This document shows positions 1-5,026 of a stretch of 7,699 bases of DNA, piece after piece. Origin of the DNA: Candidatus Aminicenantota bacterium. GTDB taxonomy: Bacteria > Acidobacteriota > Aminicenantia > Aminicenantales > UBA4085. The notes under the pieces are model-generated. The model made no database searches. It worked only from the letters and a program-made list of their open reading frames with translations, and was not told the DNA's origin. The position numbers and the translations under genes are program-made. The stretch lies in NCBI GenBank assembly GCA_003154255.1, contig PMCY01000133.1, forward strand, positions 4,083-11,781. The letters run 5' to 3'. Position 1 is the first letter of the stretch; the number at the start of each line of letters is the position of its first letter.

Positions 1-2
1 TG

Positions 3-836
3 GCGGGCGGCGAGGTCGTCCGGCCCCTGGCCGCCAACAAGGAGCTGCGGGCCAAGGTCGAATCCCTGCGTCGGAACCGCGTGGAATACGCGAAGCTGGA
101 TATCGGAAACGGGATCCAGGTCGATTCCTGGCGCATCCTTCCGCCCGGATTCGATCCGGCGAAGAAGTATCCGCTTCTCGTTTACGTCTACGGCGAACCG
201 GCCGGACAGACCGTGCAGGACGGTTGGGGCGGGAGCAACTATCTTTGGCATCTCATGCTGGCCCAACAGGGCTACATCGTCGCCAGCTTCGACAATCGCG
301 GCACGCCCGCCCCGCGCGGCCGCGCCTGGAGAAAGAGCGTCTACCGCCAAATCGGCATCCTGGCCTCTGCCGATCAGGCCGCGGCGGTTCGGGCGGCCAT
401 CGCCGCCTGGCCTTTCGTCGATGCCGAACGAATCGGGTCCTGGGGCTGGAGTGGAGGCGGACAGATGACCCTCAACGCCATCTTCCGCTATCCGGACCTC
501 TATAAAACCGCCCTGGCCGTGGCCTTCGTCTCCGATCAGAAGCTCTATGATACGATCTACCAGGAACGCTTCATGGGCCTGCCCAAGGACAACGAGGACG
601 GGTACAAGAACCTGAAAGGCAATCTCCTCATCGTCCACGGGACGGGCGACGACAACGTCCATTACCAGAGCTTCGAGATGCTGGCCAATGAGCTCATCGC
701 CAACGGCAAGCCGTTCACGATGATGTCGTATCCGAACCGGACCCACGGCATTTCCGAGGGGCGGGGGACGACCCTGCATCTCTACAATCTTCTGACGTCG
801 TACCTCAAGACCCATATGCCCCCCGGCCCGCACTGA
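3..836 (+). CDS. S9 family (DPP IV-like) serine peptidase, C-terminal catalytic part, 5' end outside window
   Basis: The frame is open from the window edge, so the visible 277 residues are the C-terminal part of a larger protein; the GTG at 81 is an internal Val, not the start. The segment is the alpha/beta-hydrolase domain of prolyl oligopeptidase-family (S9) enzymes, which release dipeptides or cut after Pro/Ala in short peptides, usually in the periplasm. The catalytic Ser lies in GWSGGG (codon 450-452), the Asp in HGTGDDNVH (first D, 648-650) and the His in NRTHGI (744-746), in the order and spacing of DPP IV. YVYGEPAGQTV and DNRGTPAPRG are also typical of the family. The N-terminal beta-propeller expected in relatives must lie upstream. 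One oddity: between GYKN and LKGNLLIVHG about nine residues usual in relatives (a GSPI..A..L-type stretch) appear to be missing, in frame. Family assignment is firm; substrate is not determined. Confidence 0.93.
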   Translation, partial: AGGEVVRPLAANKELRAKVESLRRNRVEYAKLDIGNGIQVDSWRILPPGFDPAKKYPLLVYVYGEPAGQTVQDGWGGSNYLWHLMLAQQGYIVASFDNRGTPAPRGRAWRKSVYRQIGILASADQAAAVRAAIAAWPFVDAERIGSWGWSGGGQMTLNAIFRYPDLYKTALAVAFVSDQKLYDTIYQERFMGLPKDNEDGYKNLKGNLLIVHGTGDDNVHYQSFEMLANELIANGKPFTMMSYPNRTHGISEGRGTTLHLYNLLTSYLKTHMPPGPH

Positions 837-846
837 GCGGGGCCGG
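823..846 (+). other. GC-rich hairpin enclosing the S9 stop codon
   Basis: CCGGCCCGC (823-831) pairs with GCGGGGCCGG (837-846), leaving one bulged G, and the five-base loop ACTGA contains the TGA stop (834-836). No T-tract follows, so it is not a classical intrinsic terminator. It may protect the 3' end of the message or act as a weak or factor-assisted terminator. The pairing is seen directly; its role is inferred, and GC-rich DNA forms such pairings easily. Confidence 0.35.
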
Positions 847-943
847 ACGTGCCGACGGATCGATCGAAAGTGATCGCGTATTTTGCCGATCCCGTGGTCA
901 TAGAAGATGGCAATAAAAAGCCCGGACATCCGTCTTAGAAGAC

Positions 944-1495
944 ATGAGCGCTGATATGGAATCTCCGGCCCTGGCCGAGTTCTTTGAAAAAGAACACGGC
1001 CGGATGGTCGGCTATGTCCGGCGCTGGCTCAATGAAGCCGTCGGCGAGGAGGCCGAGGACATTGTCCAGGATGTGGCCCTCAACATTTTCGACCGGGGCG
1101 ACATCACGGCCCCCATCCGCGATCTTTCGGCCTATGTCTATCGGGCTCTGAAAAACCGCATCGTCGATTACCTCCGGCAAAAGAAACCCTTCCTCTCCCT
1201 GGATGCCCCCAGAAACGGTGAAGAAACGCCGACCCTGGCTGATATGTTGAGCGACAATTCGGCGGCCCCGCCAAGCGGCTTGGAGCGGAAAGAGCGCCAT
1301 GACCGTTTGTACCAGGCCATCGACGCCCTCAAACCCGAAGATCGGGCCATTATCATGGCCACGGATTTTGAGGGCTGGACTTTTCAAGAACTGGCCGAAG
1401 AATGGGACGTGCCGTTGGGGACGCTATTGGCGCGCAAAGCCCGGGCCTTGAAAAAAATCAGAAGATATCTCGAAGCTTCGGATAATTCTTTTTAG
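944..1495 (+). CDS. ECF-like sigma-70 family RNA polymerase sigma factor
   Basis: This 183-residue protein has the two-domain build of group 4 (ECF) sigma factors, which direct core RNA polymerase to a small set of promoters. Region 2 spans about residues 13-82 (FFEKEHGRMVGYVRRWL, EEAEDIVQDVALNIF, YRALKNRIVDYLRQK), including the core-binding acidic patch and the -10 recognition helix. A short acidic linker (about 86-115) leads to region 4 (about 119-177). There WTFQELAEEWDVPLGTLLAR is the helix-turn-helix for the -35 element, followed by a basic RARALKKIRR stretch. The start at ATG 944 is the first in frame after a stop at 914-916; its ribosome site is weak, and Met5 (956) is an alternative. 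The next gene begins 13 bases after the stop and uses an SD that overlaps this stop, so the two are probably co-translated. No zinc anti-sigma gene lies nearby. I saw no convincing housekeeping promoter in 837-943, which would suit self-activation but does not prove it. Confidence 0.9.
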   Translation: MSADMESPALAEFFEKEHGRMVGYVRRWLNEAVGEEAEDIVQDVALNIFDRGDITAPIRDLSAYVYRALKNRIVDYLRQKKPFLSLDAPRNGEETPTLADMLSDNSAAPPSGLERKERHDRLYQAIDALKPEDRAIIMATDFEGWTFQELAEEWDVPLGTLLARKARALKKIRRYLEASDNSF

Positions 1496-1499
1496 GAGG
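1494..1499 (+). promoter_or_regulatory. Ribosome binding site overlapping the sigma-factor stop codon
   Basis: AGGAGG sits nine bases before the ATG at 1509, and its first two bases are the last two of the upstream TAG stop. Ribosomes ending the sigma factor would be placed directly on this site, so the two proteins are probably made in a fixed ratio. Confidence 0.8.
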
Positions 1500-1508
1500 A
1501 CACCCACC

Positions 1509-2012
1509 ATGGACGCGGAAAGCACTCATCCGGGCCATACTGTGGCCCGCATTGTCGGCATGACCATCCTCGGGCTCATCGGAGCCGTGATCATCGCCTT
1601 CCTGTTCGGATATTTCGTCATGCTGCTTTGGAACTGGCTCTTGCCGCCCCTGCTGCATGCCGGAACGATCAATTATTGGCAGGCCATCGGGATCGTCATC
1701 CTGTCCAAGATTCTTTTCGGCGGCTCCGGGGCGGGACATTCTTACCGCGGGCGCCGCGGCTGGAAGAGGGAAGCCCGGCGTTGGGACAATTGGGAATCGG
1801 GCCACGGCTGCCGTGGCTGGAGAGGGTCCTGGCGCAGACAGGACGGCGAGGAGAACGACTGGGCGCCCAAAGGATCCCCCCGGAATTGGCGCTACTACGG
1901 CCAATACTGGAAAGACGAAGGAAAGGCGGCTTACGAAGCCTGGCTCGACAAGAACGCCAAGGACAAGGACAGGGCGCCCGACAAAGGGCCGGACCAACCC
2001 AAAGCTCAATAA
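1509..2012 (+). CDS. Small membrane protein with basic Trp/Arg-rich tail, partner of the sigma factor
   Basis: I do not recognise a named family with certainty. The 167-residue protein has a first hydrophobic helix at about residues 13-40 running into LLWNWLLPPLLH, then a second at about 57-71 (YWQAIGIVILSKILFGG). A soluble tail of some 95 residues follows. Residues 79-110 are rich in Arg, Trp and Gly, residues 125-149 (RNWRYYGQYWKDEGKAAYEAW) are aromatic and probably helical, and the end is charged and low in complexity. The positive-inside rule puts both ends in the cytoplasm. Small proteins with a WNWL..P...WQA...LSKILFGG pattern occur in my recollection beside ECF sigma genes in other phyla, but I cannot verify this here. 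Position, translational coupling and topology suggest a membrane regulator of the sigma factor, perhaps an anti-sigma of a type without the zinc-binding HxxxCxxC motif, which is absent. A cell-envelope stress effector is the other option. The gene is certain; the role is inference. Confidence 0.82.
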   Translation: MDAESTHPGHTVARIVGMTILGLIGAVIIAFLFGYFVMLLWNWLLPPLLHAGTINYWQAIGIVILSKILFGGSGAGHSYRGRRGWKREARRWDNWESGHGCRGWRGSWRRQDGEENDWAPKGSPRNWRYYGQYWKDEGKAAYEAWLDKNAKDKDRAPDKGPDQPKAQ

Positions 2013-2018
2013 CGCATT

Positions 2019-2050
2019 CGGGGGACACAATACTGTGTCCCCGCTTTTTT
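2019..2050 (+). terminator. Strong intrinsic terminator after the sigma/membrane-protein unit
   Basis: GGGGACACA (2021-2029) and TGTGTCCCC (2034-2042) form a perfect nine-base-pair stem with the four-base loop ATAC, followed two bases later by six T (2045-2050). It lies seven bases past the TAA at 2010-2012 and ten bases before the next promoter, so it separates two units. The stem sequence resembles dispersed repeats seen in other bacteria (see findings). Confidence 0.88.
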
Positions 2051-2059
2051 CATCCCCCG

Positions 2060-2088
2060 TTGAAATCCTCCTCCGCTTCCCCTATCAT
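2060..2088 (+). promoter_or_regulatory. Sigma70-type promoter for the small exported protein
   Basis: TTGAAA (2060-2065) and TATCAT (2083-2088) are separated by exactly 17 bases, each differing from the consensus at one position. Transcription would start near 2095, giving a leader of about 50 bases. The site lies directly after a strong terminator and before a lone gene, as expected of an independent promoter. It was read by eye and not tested. Confidence 0.6.
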
Positions 2089-2096
2089 GGCTGCTC

Positions 2097-2133
2097 CGGC
2101 GGTCAACCCGCCGAAACCGCCCGGATACGGTTT
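2097..2133 (+). promoter_or_regulatory. Two abutting hairpins in the leader of the exported-protein gene
   Basis: CGGCGG (2097-2102) pairs with CCGCCG (2108-2113) around TCAAC. Immediately after it, AAACCG (2114-2119) pairs with CGGTTT (2128-2133) around eight bases. The second stem ends two bases before the GTGGAGG ribosome site. The first would lie at the very 5' end of the predicted transcript. They may stabilise the message or tune translation; no known riboswitch is recognised. Confidence 0.4.
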
Positions 2134-2145
2134 GTGGAGGATGCC

Positions 2146-2643
2146 ATGTTCGATCGAAGCCATCGTTTGCTCAAGGTTGTTCTTTTCGCCCTGGTCCTGC
2201 TTCCTTTCTCGACCGCTCTTCTTGCGGCCCAGACGAAGAACATCGACAGCTGCTCGCTCCTGAACAAAGCCCAGATCCAGGATGTCATCGGCCAGCCGGT
2301 CAAGGAAAAGGTCAATACCGGCGCGGGCCGTGCGGCCAACTCCGCGTGCGAATACGTGATCGGGGACTATGGGGTGTTCAGTCTTCTGGTCACATCACCC
2401 GTGGCCGCCAATTACGCCGACGTTTTGATCGCCACGATGAAGAAAAGCAACATGAAAACCGTAGACGCACCCGGGATCGGCGACCGGTCGTTTTTCAGCA
2501 TGCCCGGATACGGCATGATCCAGCTCAACACGGTCTCGAAGTCCGCTTACCTGATCATCACCATGCTTGTCCCCGGCCTCACCGAGGAGGCCCTGAAGCC
2601 TCACGCCGAGAAGCTGATGAAGCTGGCCTTGACCAAGCTCTGA
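2146..2643 (+). CDS. Small exported protein of unknown function
   Basis: I do not recognise a firm family. The 165-residue product starts at ATG 2146, five bases after GGAGG (2136-2140). Another ATG at 2141 is out of frame. Residues 1-29 form a Sec signal peptide: a basic start (FDRSHRLLK), a hydrophobic core (VVLFALVLLPFSTALLAA) and likely cleavage near LLAA/Q. There is no lipobox Cys. The mature part of about 137 residues opens with DSCSLLNKAQIQDVIGQPV, a pattern found in several small exported proteins and lipoproteins (similar to the CSLLT..E....LG opening of DUF3558-like proteins), followed by ACEYVIGDYG. Cys36 and Cys68 are the only mature cysteines and could form a disulfide. The C-terminus is amphipathic helix (EEALKPHAEKLMKLALTKL). 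A periplasmic or secreted binding role is possible, but nothing here fixes it. It has its own promoter and a probable terminator, so it looks monocistronic. Confidence 0.85.
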   Translation: MFDRSHRLLKVVLFALVLLPFSTALLAAQTKNIDSCSLLNKAQIQDVIGQPVKEKVNTGAGRAANSACEYVIGDYGVFSLLVTSPVAANYADVLIATMKKSNMKTVDAPGIGDRSFFSMPGYGMIQLNTVSKSAYLIITMLVPGLTEEALKPHAEKLMKLALTKL

Positions 2644-2675
2644 AGTCCGGCGCCCCAGCGCTTTTCCTAAATCCG

Positions 2676-2694
2676 GATCAGCTGAGCGCTGATC
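2676..2694 (+). other. Perfect hairpin downstream of the exported-protein gene
   Basis: GATCAGC (2676-2682) and GCTGATC (2688-2694) form a seven-base-pair stem around TGAGC. No T-run follows directly, but a second stem with four T lies about 12 bases downstream. The two may together end the message or protect its 3' end. Confidence 0.4.
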
Positions 2695-2706
2695 GGCCCC
2701 GCGGTC

Positions 2707-2730
2707 CCCGGAGTGCTCCGTCCGGGTTTT
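2707..2730 (+). terminator. Probable intrinsic terminator of the exported-protein gene
   Basis: CCCGGA (2707-2712) pairs with TCCGGG (2721-2726) around eight bases, followed at once by four T (2727-2730). An alternative inner pairing, CGGA with TCCG (2709-2720), competes with it. The short T-run makes it weaker than the one at 2019-2050, but the position between a stop codon and the next promoter fits. Confidence 0.5.
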
Positions 2731-2734
2731 CGAC

Positions 2735-2763
2735 TTGAGTTTGCCGAGGGGTTCCTTTATTCT
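2735..2763 (+). promoter_or_regulatory. Candidate promoter of the GH42-dipeptidase operon
   Basis: TTGAGT (2735-2740) and TATTCT (2758-2763) are 17 bases apart, each matching four of six consensus positions. The surrounding stretch (about 2752-2800) is plainly richer in A and T than the flanking genes. TAATAT at 2769-2774 is a second possible -10 box without a good -35. The placement upstream of a long two-gene unit is right, but the match is only moderate. Confidence 0.4.
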
Positions 2764-2766
2764 ACC

Positions 2767-2808
2767 CATAATATTGTTATGCGAATGACGTTATCGTATA
2801 CGTAACGT
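2767..2808 (+). promoter_or_regulatory. Two tandem dyads, candidate operators of the GH42 operon
   Basis: The first dyad is CATAA (2767-2771) with TTATG (2777-2781), spaced by five bases. The second is ACGTTA (2788-2793) with TAACGT (2803-2808) around the self-complementary CGTATACG, with one extra T. Their centres are about 24 bases apart, and both lie just past the candidate -10 box, where a repressor would block transcription. No regulator gene is in the window, so the protein that might bind is unknown. Confidence 0.4.
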
Positions 2809-2811
2809 GAT

Positions 2812-2835
2812 CCGCGCGTCCCGTTGAGCGCGCGG
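2812..2835 (+). other. Hairpin just upstream of the GH42 ribosome binding site
   Basis: CCGCGCG (2812-2818) and CGCGCGG (2829-2835) form a perfect seven-base-pair GC stem with a ten-base loop. It ends six bases before the AAGGAG ribosome site (2842-2847). It would sit in the leader RNA and could influence message stability or ribosome access. Confidence 0.4.
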
Positions 2836-2852
2836 AGCGGCAAGGAGCGAGG

Positions 2853-4985
2853 ATGAGCCGAACCATTCTCCGATCGATCCTGATCTGCGCCGGAGTCGCG
2901 GTCCTACTCTCGGCCGGCCCGGCCCGGCCCGAAACGTTTCGGCCGGAAAATTCAAAGTCCCCGAAGCAGGCGGTTCCCGCTTCCGCGCTTGATCCGTTTT
3001 CCGGAACGCCCGGGCTTTTTCTCGGAGTGGCTTGGTATCCCGAGCAATGGGACGAGTCCCGCTGGGATCAGGACCTCGGCCTCATGCAGGCGGCCGGCGT
3101 CCGGATGGTCCGGATGGCCGAATACGCCTGGAGCCGGATGGAGCCCCGGGAAGGCCGGTTTGATTTCGATTGGTTGCAGCGGGCCGTCGAGATGGCCGGC
3201 CGGCACAAGATTTTCGTCGTCCTGGGGACCCCGACCGGGGCGCCGCCGGCCTGGCTGACGCAAAAGTATCCGGACGTGATGCGCGTAGATGAAAACGGAC
3301 GCCGGGCCATCCCCGGCGGCCGGGAGCATTACAGCTACAGCAGTCCGCGCTACCGTCCGTATGCCCGGCGTATCGCCGAGGAGATGGCCAAGCGATTCGG
3401 CCGCCACCCGAACGTCATCGGCTGGCAGGTGGACAACGAGTATGGCTTGAGCATGGTCTCATACGATGAAGACACGCGCGGCCAATTCCAGCGCCGGCTG
3501 AAGTCCCGCTTTGATTCCTTGGATTCTCTCAATCGACATTGGTCCACCAATTACTGGAGCCAGACCTACGATGATTGGAACGAGATCCCGTTTCCCCTCG
3601 GCTCCAGCGCCAATCCCAGCCTGAAGCTGGAGTGGTACCGCTTCCTCTCCGAGACGAACAGGGATTACACCCGCAACCAGGCTTCGGCGATCCGCGCCCA
3701 TGCCGATCCCCGCCAGTTCATCACCCATAATTTCTCGGGGGAGGACGTCTTCGACTATTACGTCATCGCGCAGGATTTGACCTTCGCGTCTCTGGATGAC
3801 TATGTGGGGACTGGACATCTCGATCCGGACCGCAACGGGATGCAGCTCGATCTGGCGCGGGGCTTCAAGCGCCGGAATTTCTGGATTTCGGAAACCTCGC
3901 CGGGTTCGGGCTGCTGGCGGCCCGTCAATTCCACGCCCGACCGGGGCGAAGTGCGGGCGCTGGCCTGGGAGACCGTGGGGCACGGCGCTGAGTCCGTCTG
4001 CTTCTGGCAATGGCGAAGCGCTCCGGCCGGCCGGGAGCAGTATCACGGCACGCTGGTCGGAGCCGATGGCCGGCCCAGCCCCTTTTATGAAGAGGTGTCC
4101 CGGATCGGGGACGAATTCGCCCGGCTGGGGGACTTCTTCCGCGGGACGACCCCCGAGTCCCGGACGGCCCTGCTTCAGGACTACGAGAGCGATTGGGCCA
4201 TCCAATTCCAGAAACACCATCAGGACTTCGATACGGTCGCCCATTTTCTGAGCTTCTATCGCCCTTTGAGACTTTTGACGCAGGACATCGATATCGTGCA
4301 TCCGAGCGCCCCGCTGAGCGGGTATCGACTCGTGGTGGCGCCCCATTTGAACATCCTGACCGGGGAGACCGCGAGTCGTCTTTTGGAATATGTCAAAGCC
4401 GGCGGACATCTCGTCCTGGGTCCGCGATCGGGGATGAAGGACTCCTATAACGCCCTTCTTCCCGCTCGCCAGCCGGGCGCCCTGCTGGGCCAAGCGCTGG
4501 GGGGCGATGTGGTCCAATTCTATGCCCTCGATAAGCCCGTCCCGGTCGGCGGCGCCCTTGGCAGCGGAGAAGCCCGGATCTGGGCCGAGTGGCTGGAAGC
4601 GACGGCCCCCGATATGGAGGCGCCGCTCCGCTATGGCGCGAGCAACGGCTGGCTGGACGGAAAGCCCGCCGTCATCAGCCGCCGGGTCGGGGCGGGACGA
4701 ATCACCTATGTCGGCGCGTATTTGGATGACCGTCTGATGGCTTCGTTATCTTCATGGATGGTGGAGCGGAGCGGGGGCAAGCCTCCCTTCGGGAAAGTGC
4801 CGCCGGGAGTGGAAGTCTGCCGCCGTATCGGCGCCGGCAAAGAGATTTTTGTCTTGATCAATCATACGCCGGAAACCAAAACGATATCCCTGCCGCGGCC
4901 GATGCGCGATTTGCTGAACAACGCGGCGCGGGGTCTCGTTCTGACGCTCTTTCCTCGTGAGGTGGCGGTATTGAAAGGGCGTTGA
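2853..4985 (+). CDS. Secreted GH42 beta-galactosidase-like glycoside hydrolase
   Basis: The 710-residue protein matches glycoside hydrolase family 42, which removes terminal beta-galactosyl (in some members alpha-L-arabinosyl) residues from oligosaccharides by a retaining mechanism. Residues 1-27 form a Sec signal peptide, without lipobox. A short linker leads to the TIM barrel at about 55-430: GVAWYPEQWDESRWDQDL, then MRMAEYAWSRMEPREGRFDF. The predicted acid/base is Glu196 in WQVDNEYG and the nucleophile Glu347 in WISETSPGSGCW. Further family marks are AWETVGHGAESVCFWQWR and EQYHGTLV. Residues about 435-640 fit the GH42 trimerisation domain and 650-708 the small C-terminal beta domain. Full length is normal apart from the leader. 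The start ATG 2853 has AAGGAG five bases upstream. The zinc-binding Cys cluster of some GH42 enzymes is not evident. Many GH42 enzymes are cytoplasmic, so export here points to a polymer or glycoconjugate substrate outside the inner membrane. A C69 dipeptidase gene follows 41 bases later. The exact sugar is not determined. Confidence 0.93.
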   Translation: MSRTILRSILICAGVAVLLSAGPARPETFRPENSKSPKQAVPASALDPFSGTPGLFLGVAWYPEQWDESRWDQDLGLMQAAGVRMVRMAEYAWSRMEPREGRFDFDWLQRAVEMAGRHKIFVVLGTPTGAPPAWLTQKYPDVMRVDENGRRAIPGGREHYSYSSPRYRPYARRIAEEMAKRFGRHPNVIGWQVDNEYGLSMVSYDEDTRGQFQRRLKSRFDSLDSLNRHWSTNYWSQTYDDWNEIPFPLGSSANPSLKLEWYRFLSETNRDYTRNQASAIRAHADPRQFITHNFSGEDVFDYYVIAQDLTFASLDDYVGTGHLDPDRNGMQLDLARGFKRRNFWISETSPGSGCWRPVNSTPDRGEVRALAWETVGHGAESVCFWQWRSAPAGREQYHGTLVGADGRPSPFYEEVSRIGDEFARLGDFFRGTTPESRTALLQDYESDWAIQFQKHHQDFDTVAHFLSFYRPLRLLTQDIDIVHPSAPLSGYRLVVAPHLNILTGETASRLLEYVKAGGHLVLGPRSGMKDSYNALLPARQPGALLGQALGGDVVQFYALDKPVPVGGALGSGEARIWAEWLEATAPDMEAPLRYGASNGWLDGKPAVISRRVGAGRITYVGAYLDDRLMASLSSWMVERSGGKPPFGKVPPGVEVCRRIGAGKEIFVLINHTPETKTISLPRPMRDLLNNAARGLVLTLFPREVAVLKGR

Positions 4986-5015
4986 TCCCCTTGAAAACGA
5001 AAAGAACACCGATTC

Positions 5016-5020
5016 AGGAG
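5016..5020 (+). promoter_or_regulatory. Ribosome binding site fixing the C69 dipeptidase start
   Basis: AGGAG lies six bases before ATG 5027. The alternative in-frame TTG at 4982 would overlap the GH42 stop by four bases but has no comparable site, and it would place 15 polar residues ahead of the signal peptide. The ATG is preferred. Confidence 0.75.
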
Positions 5021-5026
5021 CAACCG

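Noticed and set aside
837..943. Promoter for the sigma factor
   Set aside because: TATTTT (879-884) and TTGCCG (883-888) appear, but neither has a partner box at proper spacing. No ECF-type -35/-10 pair was convincing either.
1458..2030. Open frame of 190 codons on the minus strand across the membrane-protein gene
   Set aside because: The opposite strand has a strong ribosome site, coupled start and terminator. The minus frame is Pro/Val/Gly-rich without a family match and runs through the terminator.
1657..2145. Upstream in-frame extension of the small exported protein
   Set aside because: It would overlap the membrane-protein gene, run through a strong terminator and bury the signal peptide inside the protein. 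The ATG at 2146 with GGAGG five bases upstream is far better.
3459..4517. Long open frame of 352 codons on the minus strand inside the GH42 gene
   Set aside because: It lies wholly opposite a gene with clear family motifs and has no recognisable domain or ribosome site. Its composition (Gly, Arg, Pro, Ala rich) is that of a shadow of a GC-rich gene.
4982..5026. TTG start at 4982 for the dipeptidase, overlapping the GH42 stop by four bases
   Set aside because: A four-base overlap is a common coupling pattern, but no ribosome site fits, and the added residues are polar and precede the signal peptide. ATG 5027 with AGGAG is preferred.
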